NCBI RefSeq assembly: GCF_008040165.1
Contig: NZ_VRUR01000002.1
Span: 930,001 to 994,000, forward strand
DNA length: 64,000 bases
Source: Flagellimonas hymeniacidonis
GTDB lineage: Bacteria > Bacteroidota > Bacteroidia > Flavobacteriales > Flavobacteriaceae
Direction: 5' to 3'
Under the pieces are notes generated by a model. That model was not told the DNA's origin. It saw only the letters and a program-made list of their open reading frames with translations, and did not search any database. A program made the position numbers and the translations under genes. This document shows positions 25,673 to 35,694 of the stretch, in pieces (positions within the stretch are counted from its first letter, which is position 1; every line of letters begins with the position of its first letter).

Positions 25673-28443
25673 TGAAAAAGGCTTTAATCACGCTCGTACT
25701 TTTTATGGGCATGCAATATATTGTTGCTCAGGAGAGTATTCCTAGAATTTCGGTTTCGTTCACTAATGTGGATGTATCGGATGCACTGGATATGATAGAA
25801 AGTAGAACAGAATACAAATTCTTTTATTTAGATGAATGGCTTCAAAATATTAAAGTAACTGGCAATTATGAAGATATGCAGGTGAGTCTGATACTTGATG
25901 ATTTATTTAAGGACACGGTATTGAACTTCTATATTTCGGATGATCAAAAAATATTTCTCTTACAGAACAATCAGATCTACGATGCCTTACCTGATGATTT
26001 TTTTGGGGAAGAAGAAGAGTTAGTAGAGGACGAGATAGGGTATGAAGAGTTGAATGATTTAGGTCCACTATTTGTAAATTCAGATGACAATAGTGCTACA
26101 CGCGGGCTGCAAGTGGTTAAGATTGGGAAAGAGAATAGAAACAACAGGAGAAGGACATTTACCCTAACCGGAAAAGCGGTTAACGCCAAAGGACAGCCTA
26201 TTCCAGATTTAGCGATTATTGCCCAAGGAAAAGATATTGGAACCTCTACAGATGCTGGGGGAAATTATAGTATGACCCTTCCTGTTGGTGAAAACATTAT
26301 TGAAACCAGAGGACTGGGAATTCAAGGTTCCAGAACTAAGGTGATTCTGTATAATGACGGTTCTTACAATTTTCAATTGAATGAGAGTTTTGAAGTTTTG
26401 GATGAGGTGGTTGTGCAAGGAAACAGGGATAGAAATGTTGAGACAGCGCTAACGGGAGTTACACTAATTGAAGTTGAAAAAATAAAGAATATTCCTTTGG
26501 TATTGGGAGAACGGGATATTCTCAAGGCAGCAATTACGTTACCTGGTATCACCACTGCTGGTGAAGGAGCCGCTGGTTATAACGTAAGGGGAGGAAGAAC
26601 AGATCAGAACCTAATCTTATTGGATAATGGGGTTATTTACAATCCATCCCACTTTTTCGGAATCTTTTCTGCCATTAACCCATTTAGCACAGGAACTGCG
26701 GAAATATATAAAGGAAATGTCCCTGCAGAATTTGGGGGAAGACTTTCCTCCGTTTTTGATATTACCACCAAAGATGGCAATACAGAGAAATTTTCAGGTG
26801 AAGCTTCCATTGGCCCCGTTACAAGTAATATAGTGCTTGAAACACCAATAGTTAAAGATAAATCGGCATTGCTTGTTGGGGGTAGAGCTACCTACTCCGA
26901 TTGGATTTTGCGCTCTTTGGACGATGAGCAACTCAACAATAGTACCGCTTCCTTTTTCGATGTGGTCGCCAAATACAATCATACCATAAATGAGAACAAC
27001 GAGATAAAAGCAACTGGATATTTTAGTCGTGATGAATTTAGCATTACATCAGATTCAATATTCGATTACAGCAACAGATTGGTTTCTTTAAAATGGGATC
27101 ATAAGTTTAGCGAAAAAACAACTGGAAGTTTGATCCTCTCCAATAGTGAATATAAGTTCGGAATAGAGTTCGATGGAGAATCTAACGATGATTTTGATTT
27201 AGGCTACAAAAACAATGAAACGGAGTTCAAAATAAAAATGAAATACCTCCATAGCGACAAACACAAGTTTGATTATGGAATATCGAGTAAACTATATGTA
27301 GTAAACCCGGGAGATATTGTTCCATTGGATTCTGGATCAGACGTTTCTTCCTTGACCATTCCTGAAGAACGGGGGCTGGAATCTGCTGTTTTTTTATCGG
27401 ATAGTTATAAGGTAAACGACAAGTTGTTGATAGATATGGGACTCAGGTTTTCCTTCTATGCCGCACTTGGAGCTTCTGCACAGCGAATCTATCAGGACAA
27501 TGCACCCAGAAATAGTGGCACTCTGGTAGAAACACAAGAATTTGATAAAAACGAGGTAATTGAAACCTATGGAGGACCAGAATTACGTCTTTCGGCGCGT
27601 TACTTTATCAAGCCAGACTTTTCAATTAAGGCGAGTCTTAACAATGCCTACCAATATATTCATACCCTATCCAATAACACAACGGTTTCCCCAACGGATA
27701 CCTGGAAGCTTTCAGACTTAAATATTGAACCGCAGGAGGCATATCAAGCATCGCTGGGACTCTATAAGAATTTTGAAGGGAATAAGTATGAGGTAAGTCT
27801 TGAAGGCTATTACAAACAACAAAAGAACCTTCTTGACTACAAAGTAGGCGCACAGTTGCTGCTTAATGAAGCTATTGAAACAGAAGTATTACAGGGAGAC
27901 GGAAAGGCATACGGTGTGGAGTTCCTTGTAAAGAAAAACGAAGGAAAACTAAACGGTTGGCTGGGATACACGTACTCACGATCATTTGTAAAACTGGATA
28001 GTGAGTTTAGTGAAGAACGCGTAAACAATGGAGATTTTTTCCCATCCAATTTTGACAAACCACATGACATAAGCTTGGTTGCCAACTATAAATTTACCAG
28101 AAGATTTAGCGCTTCGGCAAACTTTGTATATCAAACCGGTAGGCCAGTGACTTTTCCAATAGGAAGTTTTGCCTTCAACAATTCTGAATTTGTTTTTTAT
28201 AGTGATAGAAATAAGTTTAGAATTCCAGATTATTATCGATTGGATTTAAGCTTCAATATGGAAGGGAATCATAAGATCAAAAAATTTGCCCATAGTTTTT
28301 GGAGTTTTTCCATCTATAATGTTTTAGGAAGAAACAATCCTTACTCTGTATTTTTTGTTACCGAAGATGGTGATATAAAAGCATTTCAAAGCTCAATTTT
28401 CGCCATTCCTGTTCCTACCATAACATATAACTTTAAGTTTTAA
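25672..28443 (+). CDS. STN-containing TonB-dependent receptor, module A
   Basis: A 923-residue outer-membrane transporter. Order: signal peptide (1-19, ending IVAQ); STN domain (about 24-105, SVSFTNVDVSDALDMIESRT); an acidic linker (DDFFGEEEELVEDE); a carboxypeptidase-regulatory-like domain (about 163-245, TLTGKAVNAKGQPIPDLAI); the plug (about 255-385, containing GYNVRGGRTDQNLILLDN and AEFGGRLSSVFDITTKDGN); then a 22-strand-type barrel ending in an aromatic-rich strand (TITYNFKF). It uses TonB/ExbBD energy to import a ligand. No SusD gene follows; DUF4249 lipoproteins do. STN domains usually signal to FecR-type anti-sigma factors, but none is encoded nearby. Highly similar to the receptor at 40779. 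Confidence 0.93.
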   Translation: MKKALITLVLFMGMQYIVAQESIPRISVSFTNVDVSDALDMIESRTEYKFFYLDEWLQNIKVTGNYEDMQVSLILDDLFKDTVLNFYISDDQKIFLLQNNQIYDALPDDFFGEEEELVEDEIGYEELNDLGPLFVNSDDNSATRGLQVVKIGKENRNNRRRTFTLTGKAVNAKGQPIPDLAIIAQGKDIGTSTDAGGNYSMTLPVGENIIETRGLGIQGSRTKVILYNDGSYNFQLNESFEVLDEVVVQGNRDRNVETALTGVTLIEVEKIKNIPLVLGERDILKAAITLPGITTAGEGAAGYNVRGGRTDQNLILLDNGVIYNPSHFFGIFSAINPFSTGTAEIYKGNVPAEFGGRLSSVFDITTKDGNTEKFSGEASIGPVTSNIVLETPIVKDKSALLVGGRATYSDWILRSLDDEQLNNSTASFFDVVAKYNHTINENNEIKATGYFSRDEFSITSDSIFDYSNRLVSLKWDHKFSEKTTGSLILSNSEYKFGIEFDGESNDDFDLGYKNNETEFKIKMKYLHSDKHKFDYGISSKLYVVNPGDIVPLDSGSDVSSLTIPEERGLESAVFLSDSYKVNDKLLIDMGLRFSFYAALGASAQRIYQDNAPRNSGTLVETQEFDKNEVIETYGGPELRLSARYFIKPDFSIKASLNNAYQYIHTLSNNTTVSPTDTWKLSDLNIEPQEAYQASLGLYKNFEGNKYEVSLEGYYKQQKNLLDYKVGAQLLLNEAIETEVLQGDGKAYGVEFLVKKNEGKLNGWLGYTYSRSFVKLDSEFSEERVNNGDFFPSNFDKPHDISLVANYKFTRRFSASANFVYQTGRPVTFPIGSFAFNNSEFVFYSDRNKFRIPDYYRLDLSFNMEGNHKIKKFAHSFWSFSIYNVLGRNNPYSVFFVTEDGDIKAFQSSIFAIPVPTITYNFKF

Positions 28444-28447
28444 GGGA

Positions 28448-29674
28448 ATGGTGCTACTAAAAAAACATTTTTACTTTTTGGTAGCATTGGTTACCTCCTC
28501 ATTATTTGTAGGATGTATTGAAGAATTCACTCCAAAGACTGAAGAGTTTAGCGATTTTCTTGTGGTAGAAGCTACGATTACCAATGAAATGAAGCATCAA
28601 AAGATTTATCTAAATAGAACCTATGCTTTTGAAGACGAAACCCCGCTTCCAGAAACAAATGCCCAAGTAATGGTACTGGATGGAGCCAGTAATCAGCACA
28701 CTTTTGTGGAGTCGGAACCTGGAGTGTACACCTCTACTCAACCTTTTAATGCTGTTTCGGCAGCGGATTATCAACTCAACATTACTACACAAAGTGGAGA
28801 GTCCTTCAGTTCTAATAGAATGGAGCTGCCAAAAGGTTCTGCCATAGACAGTTTGTACGTAGAACGTATCGTAACAGATTTGGGTGAAGAAGGCGTAGGT
28901 ATTTTTGTGGACAACTTCAATGATCAGGACGCCTCTAAAAACTATAGATATGAATATGTGGAGACCTACAAAATAATAGCCCCCGATTGGAACGCTACTA
29001 CCTTGATTAATATTCCTGATATTATATGTCCAAGAACAATTAAGGTTGGCAGGGAGCGGGAGGAAAGAACTTGTTACACATCCAAAAGTTCTAATGATAT
29101 CATTTTGGCAAGTGCTGAAAATTTTGATGAAAATAGGATTAGGCGCTTCCTTGTTCGATTTATAAATAGAGAGAACTATATCCTGTCGCATCGGTACAGT
29201 ATTTTGGTTCGGCAACACGTAGAATCAAATCAAGCATTTTCGTTTTATAGTGCCCTTAAGGAATTTTCAAGTTCAGAAAGTGTGTTTTCCGAAACGCAAC
29301 CTGGATTTTTGGAGGGAAACCTATATTCAAACTCAGATACAAGTAATAAAGTCTTGGGCTATTTTGATGTGTCTAAAATTTCTGAAAAGAGAATTTTTTT
29401 CAATTATGAAGACCTTTTTCCAGGTGAGGATTTACCTCCTTATGCCGACCCATGTGTAAAGGCGGCCCCAAAAATAGCTGAGGGCCATGGAGCAGACCCA
29501 AGATGTATATTGGCATCACTTGTAGATTTGGATTTAATACGATATGTAACCGACAATCCCGGTTATACAGGCCCGCAAGGGGAGGGAGGCCCGTTTTTAA
29601 CAGTTCCAAGAATATGTGGTGACTGTACGGTTTTAGGAACAACAGAAGTTCCAGAATTTTGGACGGAACAATGA
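28448..29674 (+). CDS. DUF4249 surface lipoprotein A1
   Basis: A 408-residue lipoprotein with lipobox LFVGC followed by IEEFTPKTEEF; acidic residues after the Cys resemble Bacteroidota lipoprotein export signals, suggesting surface exposure. Scaffold blocks seen in all eleven paralogues are present: an N-terminal beta domain (LVVEATITNEMKHQKIYLNR), YRYEYVETYKIIAPDW, ILSHRYSILVRQHV, ESVFSETQPGFLEGN, KISEKRIFFNYEDLFPGE and the end CGDCTVLG...FW. DUF4249 has no established function. It starts 4 bases after the receptor stop, the position a SusD gene would take in a polysaccharide locus, so it is probably the receptor's original partner. Confidence 0.88.
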   Translation: MVLLKKHFYFLVALVTSSLFVGCIEEFTPKTEEFSDFLVVEATITNEMKHQKIYLNRTYAFEDETPLPETNAQVMVLDGASNQHTFVESEPGVYTSTQPFNAVSAADYQLNITTQSGESFSSNRMELPKGSAIDSLYVERIVTDLGEEGVGIFVDNFNDQDASKNYRYEYVETYKIIAPDWNATTLINIPDIICPRTIKVGREREERTCYTSKSSNDIILASAENFDENRIRRFLVRFINRENYILSHRYSILVRQHVESNQAFSFYSALKEFSSSESVFSETQPGFLEGNLYSNSDTSNKVLGYFDVSKISEKRIFFNYEDLFPGEDLPPYADPCVKAAPKIAEGHGADPRCILASLVDLDLIRYVTDNPGYTGPQGEGGPFLTVPRICGDCTVLGTTEVPEFWTEQ

Positions 29675-29677
29675 TTT

Positions 29678-30880
29678 ATGAAGGCGATTCTTGAAGAAAA
29701 AAAAAGTTGGTTGATCATTATAACGATAGTGCACATGCATAGTTGCGTGGAACCTTTTGATGCTAAAACAGGTGAATTCTTAAGCGCTTTGGTGGTCGAT
29801 GCAACGATTACGGATGAGCAAAAAAATCAACAAGTTTTCCTTTCAAGAACTTTTAAGTTTGAAGAAGAATCGCCTACCGCAGTAACTGGGGCTCAAATAA
29901 TGGTAGTGGATGGTATGGGCAATACTTTTGATTTTGAAGAAGTTTCTGCAGGAATGTATCAGTCCACAGCGACCTTTGCTGCTGTGCCTGGTAGAACTTA
30001 TACTTTGTCCATTACAACACCAGATGGAAAGTCTTATCAATCCAATGCAGCTCAACTGCCAGAACCTGTTGCCATAGACGATGTTTACGCCGAACGTATT
30101 GTAGATGATTTTGGAGAAGATGGAATTGCTATTCTTGTGGATAGTTTTGACGCTACAGGAAATTCACAAAACTTTCGGTACGAGTATAATGAAACCTATA
30201 AAATCATAGCCCCAGAATGGAACGCTTTTGATTTAAAAAGCAACGGTATAGATTGTGGAGTGGATGTTATTCCCAAAACAGTTCAAAATCAGGTTTGTTT
30301 TGGAAACGCAGTATCCAACAACATTATTTTGACCAGTACAGCCAATTTTGATGAAAATAGAATAAGCAAGTTCATGGTCAGGTTTATTAACCGGAACAAT
30401 TACATTATTTCCCATCGATATAGCATTGAAGTCACTCAATACACCCAATCCAATGAGGCATTTGCTTTTTTTGATGCCTTAAACGAGTTTTCAAGTGCGG
30501 AAAGTGTTTTTTCGGAGAGCCAACCAGGATTTTTGGTCGGCAACGTATTTTCCGAGGATGATCCCAACGAAAAAATACTGGGCTATTTTGATGTGAGTTC
30601 CGTATCTAGAAAACGATTTTTCTTTAATTACGATGATTTATATCCAGGAGAACCTTTGCCTCCTTATGTGAATAATTGTATGGAAATAGCTCCTAAATTG
30701 ATTAGTCAAGGTGGTGCCAGATGTGTATTGAGCGCTATGGTAGAAGCAAATCAAGTAAGTTATTTAAATGTTAATGATGACCCACCATTTGAAGAAGGCC
30801 CATATCTAGTGACAGCAAGAGAATGTGGAGATTGTGAAGTTTTAGGGAGTAATATACAACCGAGTTTTTGGACAGAATGA
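29678..30880 (+). CDS. DUF4249 surface lipoprotein A2
   Basis: A 400-residue paralogue of A1. The lipobox is less hydrophobic than usual (IVHMHSC) and is followed by VEPFDAKTGEF. The scaffold includes FRYEYNETYKIIAPEW, IISHRYSIEVTQYTQSNEAF, PGFLVGNVF, ILGYFDVSSVSRKRFFFNYD and the terminal ECGDCEVLGSNIQPSFW. Its variable loop between IIAPEW and the downstream Cys (residues about 187-210) differs from A1 in length and sequence. The start is 3 bases after the A1 stop; its own stop overlaps the next ATG. Confidence 0.86.
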   Translation: MKAILEEKKSWLIIITIVHMHSCVEPFDAKTGEFLSALVVDATITDEQKNQQVFLSRTFKFEEESPTAVTGAQIMVVDGMGNTFDFEEVSAGMYQSTATFAAVPGRTYTLSITTPDGKSYQSNAAQLPEPVAIDDVYAERIVDDFGEDGIAILVDSFDATGNSQNFRYEYNETYKIIAPEWNAFDLKSNGIDCGVDVIPKTVQNQVCFGNAVSNNIILTSTANFDENRISKFMVRFINRNNYIISHRYSIEVTQYTQSNEAFAFFDALNEFSSAESVFSESQPGFLVGNVFSEDDPNEKILGYFDVSSVSRKRFFFNYDDLYPGEPLPPYVNNCMEIAPKLISQGGARCVLSAMVEANQVSYLNVNDDPPFEEGPYLVTARECGDCEVLGSNIQPSFWTE

Positions 30881-32088
30881 GTAAAGGATACAAGATATTC
30901 ATGCTGATGATTACCCCATTCTTAATGATGGTTATGTGTTCTTGTATAGAGGCTTTTGATACTAAGTTTGAAGATTTTGAAAGTGCTGTTGTGTTTGAAG
31001 CCGTAATCACAGATGAGCTTAAGCAACATGAAGTCAGACTTACCAGAACCTATGAGTTCGAAGATGATGGACCGGAAGCAGAGTCCAATGCTGATATTCA
31101 AATTGTGGATGGGGCGGGAAACACTTTTAGTTTTCAGGAAACGGTTCCTGGTACCTATGTATCCAACCAATCTTTTGCTGCCCAAGCAGGAAGAACATAT
31201 CAATTGAAGGTAACAACCAATGATGGTAGATCATATAGCTCCACAATAATGGAGATGAGTGAAAGGACAACTATCGATGAAGTAACGGCACAGCGTATTA
31301 TAAACGATGAAGGGATAGAAGGAATGGCGATTTTTGTTGATAGTTTTGACCCTTCAGGTAACTCAGTGAATTATAGGTATGAATATGAAGAAACCTATAA
31401 AATAATTGCACCACTGCATAATAAAAATACTTTGGAGATTGTATTTTCCGACTTTCCTGATTGTGAAGCTAGAATTGTGCCTAGAGAAGTTGAAGAACGT
31501 GTTTGTTTTGCCACCAACTTATCCAATAGAATTATTCAAACAACAACCAGTGAATTGGAAGAAGATAGGGTGGATAAGTTTCTTGTTCGTTTTATCCCAA
31601 GTGATGACTTTATACTATCACATCGATACAGCATTTTGGTAAGGCAGTATGTTCAATCCAGTATTGCCTATTCCTTTTATGAGACCCTTAACGAATTATC
31701 GGGCAATGAGAGCCTTTTTTCAGAAACACAACCCGGATTTTTAATAGGGAACATTTCTTCCGATAGTAGTAAAAATGAAAAGGTTTTGGGATACTTTGAT
31801 GTTTGTGCCACCAATGAAAAACGCATTTTTTTTGATTATAAGGATTTTTATCCAGATGAACCGCTTCCTCCATATATCGTCCCCTGTGTGGAAAATTCCC
31901 CATTAGTAATTAATTTCCCTCCAGGCACTTGTCCATTGATTAGACAATTAGAATTGGACATAGTGGAATTAATTGGAGAGAATGAGGGACAATTTCCACT
32001 TGGAGGACCATTCATAATTGTTCCCAGAGAATGCGGAGATTGTACAGCACTCGGCAGTAACATAAAACCCAGTTTTTGGACGGAATGA
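30877..32088 (+). CDS. DUF4249 surface lipoprotein A3
   Basis: A 403-residue paralogue. The ATG at 30877 overlaps the A2 stop (ATGA), giving a signal peptide ending MVMCSC then IEAFDTKFEDF. Scaffold blocks: YRYEYEETYKIIAP, ILSHRYSILVRQYVQSSIAY, SLFSETQPGFLIGNISS, KVLGYFDV, and ECGDCTALGSNIKPSFW. One local departure is CATNEKRIFFDYKDFYPDE, with an extra Cys where paralogues have SSV. The variable loop (NKNTLEIVFSDFPDCEARIV) carries another extra Cys. Confidence 0.86.
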   Translation: MSKGYKIFMLMITPFLMMVMCSCIEAFDTKFEDFESAVVFEAVITDELKQHEVRLTRTYEFEDDGPEAESNADIQIVDGAGNTFSFQETVPGTYVSNQSFAAQAGRTYQLKVTTNDGRSYSSTIMEMSERTTIDEVTAQRIINDEGIEGMAIFVDSFDPSGNSVNYRYEYEETYKIIAPLHNKNTLEIVFSDFPDCEARIVPREVEERVCFATNLSNRIIQTTTSELEEDRVDKFLVRFIPSDDFILSHRYSILVRQYVQSSIAYSFYETLNELSGNESLFSETQPGFLIGNISSDSSKNEKVLGYFDVCATNEKRIFFDYKDFYPDEPLPPYIVPCVENSPLVINFPPGTCPLIRQLELDIVELIGENEGQFPLGGPFIIVPRECGDCTALGSNIKPSFWTE

Positions 32089-33266
32089 GTAAAGGAAACG
32101 AGATATACATGCCAGTGGTTGCATCATTTTCAATAATGTCTATGTGCTCTTGCATAGAACCTTTCGATGTTGAGTTTGAAGATTTTGAAAGTGTTATCGT
32201 GTTGGAAGCAACTATTACAGATGCGCAAGAGCAACAACGTGTATTTTTGACCAGAACATTTGAGTTTAAAGATGATGGTCCTTTTCCCGAGAGCAATGCG
32301 GATGTAAGGGTTGTGGATGGAGCAGAGAACACTTTTGTATTCGAGGAAACCATACCAGGGGTTTATATTTCTAATCAAGCATTCGCTGCCCATCCTAATA
32401 CAGATTATCAACTACATGTTGAAACACAGGATGGAAGATTCTATAGTTCAGATGTAATGACGTTGACTCAAGCCACACAAATAGATCAACTTCGGGCTGA
32501 AAGAGTTACTAATGATTTGGGAGAAGATGGAGTGGCTATTTTGGTAGACAGTTTTGATTCTACTGGAAATTCTGTGAACTACCGTTACCAATATGAAGAA
32601 ACATATAAAATTATAGCACCAGATTGGGCTCGGTTAGACTATGTAATTCAAAATCAGAATGGCGCAGAAACATTGGAATTGGTACCAAGAAGCCTTGACG
32701 AGCGGATTTGTTACAGCACCGATATCTCAAACATAATCTTACTTACTAGTACTGTAGATTTAAATGAAGATAGAGTATCAGAATACATGGTAAGGTTTAT
32801 AAACAAGGACAACTTCATTCTATCTCACAGATACAGTATTTTGGTTAAGCAATTTGTGCTATCTAACGCAGCTTATACCTTTTATGAACGACTAAACCAA
32901 TTTTCTCAAAGCGAAAGCTTGTTTTCCGAGAATCAACCTGGTTTTTTAGAAGGCAATATTTTCCCAGAAGACAAAGAAGAAAAAGTATTGGGTTTTTTTA
33001 GTGTAAGCAGCGTGACAGAAAAAAGGATATTCTTCAATTACGAAGATTTGTTTCCCGATGAAAGATTGCCGGATTATGTGGACCCGTGCAGACCTACAGG
33101 GATTAATAGTGGTTTGTTGGAGCAGGTAAGGGCTGATGTCGTAAAATATTTTGGAACAATTATAGATAATGTTACAGGTGAAGAAGAAACTGCTGTAGTG
33201 CCACGGGTTTGTGGCGATTGTACTGTTTTAGGCTCTTCAGAAATACCAGATTTTTGGATAGAATGA
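32085..33266 (+). CDS. DUF4249 surface lipoprotein A4
   Basis: A 393-residue paralogue, ATGA-coupled to A3. It shares its opening codons (MSKG) with A3, a relic of tandem duplication. Signal peptide ends MSMCSC then IEPFDVEFEDF. Blocks: YRYQYEETYKIIAPDW, FILSHRYSILVKQFVLSNAAY, PGFLEGNIF, KVLGFFSVSSVTEKRIFFNY and VCGDCTVLGSSEIPDFW. The variable loop (RLDYVIQNQNGAETLELV) has no Cys, unlike A3. The C-terminal pre-CGDC insert is also unique (RADVVKYFGTIIDN). Confidence 0.86.
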   Translation: MSKGNEIYMPVVASFSIMSMCSCIEPFDVEFEDFESVIVLEATITDAQEQQRVFLTRTFEFKDDGPFPESNADVRVVDGAENTFVFEETIPGVYISNQAFAAHPNTDYQLHVETQDGRFYSSDVMTLTQATQIDQLRAERVTNDLGEDGVAILVDSFDSTGNSVNYRYQYEETYKIIAPDWARLDYVIQNQNGAETLELVPRSLDERICYSTDISNIILLTSTVDLNEDRVSEYMVRFINKDNFILSHRYSILVKQFVLSNAAYTFYERLNQFSQSESLFSENQPGFLEGNIFPEDKEEKVLGFFSVSSVTEKRIFFNYEDLFPDERLPDYVDPCRPTGINSGLLEQVRADVVKYFGTIIDNVTGEEETAVVPRVCGDCTVLGSSEIPDFWIE

Positions 33267-34480
33267 ATAGATCAAAAAACAAATACAAAATCATATTTGC
33301 TGCATTGTTAACAATGTTGACATCTTCCTGTATTGAGACTTTTGAAGCCACTTTTGAGGATTTTGAAAGCGCCATCGTGGTAGAAGCCACCCTCACTAAT
33401 ATGATGGAGCAACAAACGGTTTTCATCACAAGGACATTTAAGTTTGAAGAAGATGGTCCTTCAGTGGAAACCAATGCCAATGTCCAGATAGTAGGTGGTG
33501 GCAATACGTATTTGTTTCAGGAAAATGAACCAGGATTATATGTTTCAGAGCAAACCTTTGCTGCGCAACCCAATACAACATATCAACTGTTAATCACAAC
33601 CCAAGATGGGCGTTCATACAGTTCAGATGAACAGACGTTTACCACAACCACTCAAATAGATAATGTACGAGCGGAAAGAATCACAAATGATGATGGGGAG
33701 GATGGTGTCGCTATTTTGGTTGATAGTTTTGATGCTAGCGGCAATTCCCTAAACTACCGTTATGAGTATGAGGAAACGTTTAAAATAATAGCTCCTTTCT
33801 GGTCGCCTCTATCCTTAGAAAGGACCCCATTAGATGTAGCCACCCAAATATGTGAGGTTAGTGTTGTTCCAGATGATAAATCTGAGGAGACCTGTTTTGC
33901 AAGTGATTTTTCAAATGCCATAATCCAGACCAGTACGTTGGATTTGGGTGAAGACCGCGTGGATAATTTTATGGTCCGTTTTATAAGCAGGGACAACTAT
34001 ATCATCTCCCATAGGTATAGCATTTTGGTGCGCCAATATGTGCAATCCAATAGTGCTTTTACCTTTTATGAGACCCTTAATGAATTTTCAGGAAGCGAAA
34101 GTTTGTTTTCCGAGACCCAGCCAGGCTTTTTGGAAGGTAATATTAGATCAGATTCAAGTGATGATGAAAAAGTGCTGGGCTTTTTTGATGTGGCATCTGT
34201 AGTGGAACGGCGCATTTTCTTTAATTACGAAGACCTCTTTCCAGGAGAGCCACTTCCACCTTATATAGATCCTTGTGAATTAAGTTCTCCGGTACTAAGT
34301 ACACCAGGAATGCCACCCAAATGTGTGCTTGCAGTTCAAACAGACCTTAATTTGGTCAGTTATGCGGGAAATAATGACAGCAGCGATCAAACTGAAGGAC
34401 CCTATTTTGTAGTACCTACTGTTTGCGGAGATTGCCAGGAAATTGGAAAAGTGCAACCTCCAGATTTTTGGATAGAATGA
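33263..34480 (+). CDS. DUF4249 surface lipoprotein A5
   Basis: A 405-residue paralogue, ATGA-coupled to A4; a longer upstream reading in this frame lies inside A4 and is rejected. Signal peptide ends MLTSSC then IETFEATFEDF. Compared with most paralogues, a residue or two are missing in NVQIVGGGNTYLF. It is a recent sister of A6: 109 bases spanning the start (33246-33354) are identical to 34460-34568. The end is VCGDCQEIGKVQPPDFW, with QEIG replacing TVLG. Confidence 0.86.
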   Translation: MNRSKNKYKIIFAALLTMLTSSCIETFEATFEDFESAIVVEATLTNMMEQQTVFITRTFKFEEDGPSVETNANVQIVGGGNTYLFQENEPGLYVSEQTFAAQPNTTYQLLITTQDGRSYSSDEQTFTTTTQIDNVRAERITNDDGEDGVAILVDSFDASGNSLNYRYEYEETFKIIAPFWSPLSLERTPLDVATQICEVSVVPDDKSEETCFASDFSNAIIQTSTLDLGEDRVDNFMVRFISRDNYIISHRYSILVRQYVQSNSAFTFYETLNEFSGSESLFSETQPGFLEGNIRSDSSDDEKVLGFFDVASVVERRIFFNYEDLFPGEPLPPYIDPCELSSPVLSTPGMPPKCVLAVQTDLNLVSYAGNNDSSDQTEGPYFVVPTVCGDCQEIGKVQPPDFWIE

Positions 34481-35694
34481 ATAGATCAAAAAACAAATAC
34501 AAAATCATATTTGCTGCATTGTTAACAATGTTGACATCTTCCTGTATTGAGACTTTTGAAGCCACTTTCGAGGATTTTGAAAGCGCTGTGGTTATTGAGG
34601 CAACGCTTACCAACATAATGGAACAACAAACGGTTTTCATTACAAGGACATTTGAGTTTGAAGAGGATGGTCCTTCAGCGGAAACCAATGCCAATGTGCA
34701 AATCGTAGGTGGTGGCAATACGTATTTGTTTCAGGAAAATGAACCAGGACTATATGTTTCAGAGCAGGCTTTTGCCGCGCAGCCCAATACAACCTATCAA
34801 TTATTGGTCGCAACCCAAGATGGGCGTTCATACAGTTCAGATGAACAAGCGTTTACCACCACCACTCAAATAGATGATGTACGAGCGGAAAGAATCACAA
34901 ATGATAATGGGGAGGAAGGCGTGGCCATTTTTGTTGATAGTTTTGATGCTAGCGGCAGTTCCCTAAACTACCGTTATGAGTATGAGGAAACGTTTATAAT
35001 AATAGCTCCTTTCTGGTCTACTAGGGGACTGGAAAGAACCCCGCCAGACCAAGCCACCCAAATTTGTGATGTTCGTATTATCCCTGATGAAGAATCCGTA
35101 GAGACCTGCTTTGCAAGCAATTTCTCAAATGCCATAATCCAGACCAGTACGTTGGATTTGGCTGAAGACCGTGTGGACAATTTCAGGGTCCATTTTATAA
35201 GTAGTGAGAACTACATCATCTCTCATAGGTATAGTATTTTGGTGCGCCAATATGTACAATCCAATAGTGCTTTTACCTTTTATGAGACCCTGAAGGAATT
35301 TTCAGGGAACGAAAGTTTTTTTTCCGAGACCCAGCCAGGCTTTTTAGAAGGTAATATTTCATCAGATTCAAGTGATGATGAAAAAGTGCTGGGCTTTTTT
35401 GATGTGGCATCTGCAGTGGAACGACGTATTTTCTTTAATTACGAGGACCTCTTTCCGGGAGAGGAACTCCCACCATATATTGACCCCTGCAGATTAAATT
35501 CCCCACCTCTTAGTACTGGGGTTCCCCCAAGGTGTGTTTTGGCTAGTCAGGTGGACCTTAACTTAGTCAGTTACGCAGGAAATAATGATAGTAGCAATCA
35601 AAGTGAAGGGCCTTATTTTGTAGTGCCCAATGTTTGTGCTGATTGCCGAGAAATAGGAGAAGTGCAACCACCAGATTTTTGGATAGAAGAGTAA
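34477..35694 (+). CDS. DUF4249 surface lipoprotein A6
   Basis: A 405-residue protein, the closest paralogue of A5 (same length, 1214-base period between starts). Differences from A5 concentrate in the segment after IIAPFWS (residues about 190-225) and in the C-terminal insert before the last Cys pair. The terminal signature is degraded to VCADCREIGEVQPPDFW, with Ala in place of the Gly found in every other copy. It is ATGA-coupled to A5, and its TAA overlaps the A7 start (TAATG). Confidence 0.86.
   Translation: MNRSKNKYKIIFAALLTMLTSSCIETFEATFEDFESAVVIEATLTNIMEQQTVFITRTFEFEEDGPSAETNANVQIVGGGNTYLFQENEPGLYVSEQAFAAQPNTTYQLLVATQDGRSYSSDEQAFTTTTQIDDVRAERITNDNGEEGVAIFVDSFDASGSSLNYRYEYEETFIIIAPFWSTRGLERTPPDQATQICDVRIIPDEESVETCFASNFSNAIIQTSTLDLAEDRVDNFRVHFISSENYIISHRYSILVRQYVQSNSAFTFYETLKEFSGNESFFSETQPGFLEGNISSDSSDDEKVLGFFDVASAVERRIFFNYEDLFPGEELPPYIDPCRLNSPPLSTGVPPRCVLASQVDLNLVSYAGNNDSSNQSEGPYFVVPNVCADCREIGEVQPPDFWIEE

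Noticed and set aside
28610-29218. Long minus-strand open frame opposite DUF4249 A1
   Set aside because: Antisense of a clear family member; similar shadows recur opposite other paralogues only because the coding strands are related.
33209-33262. N-terminal extension of the DUF4249 A5 reading frame (and similar ones for A3, A4, A6)
   Set aside because: The extensions lie wholly inside the preceding gene, start with TTG or unrelated codons, and would bury the signal peptide. The ATGA-overlap starts give clean lipoprotein signals.
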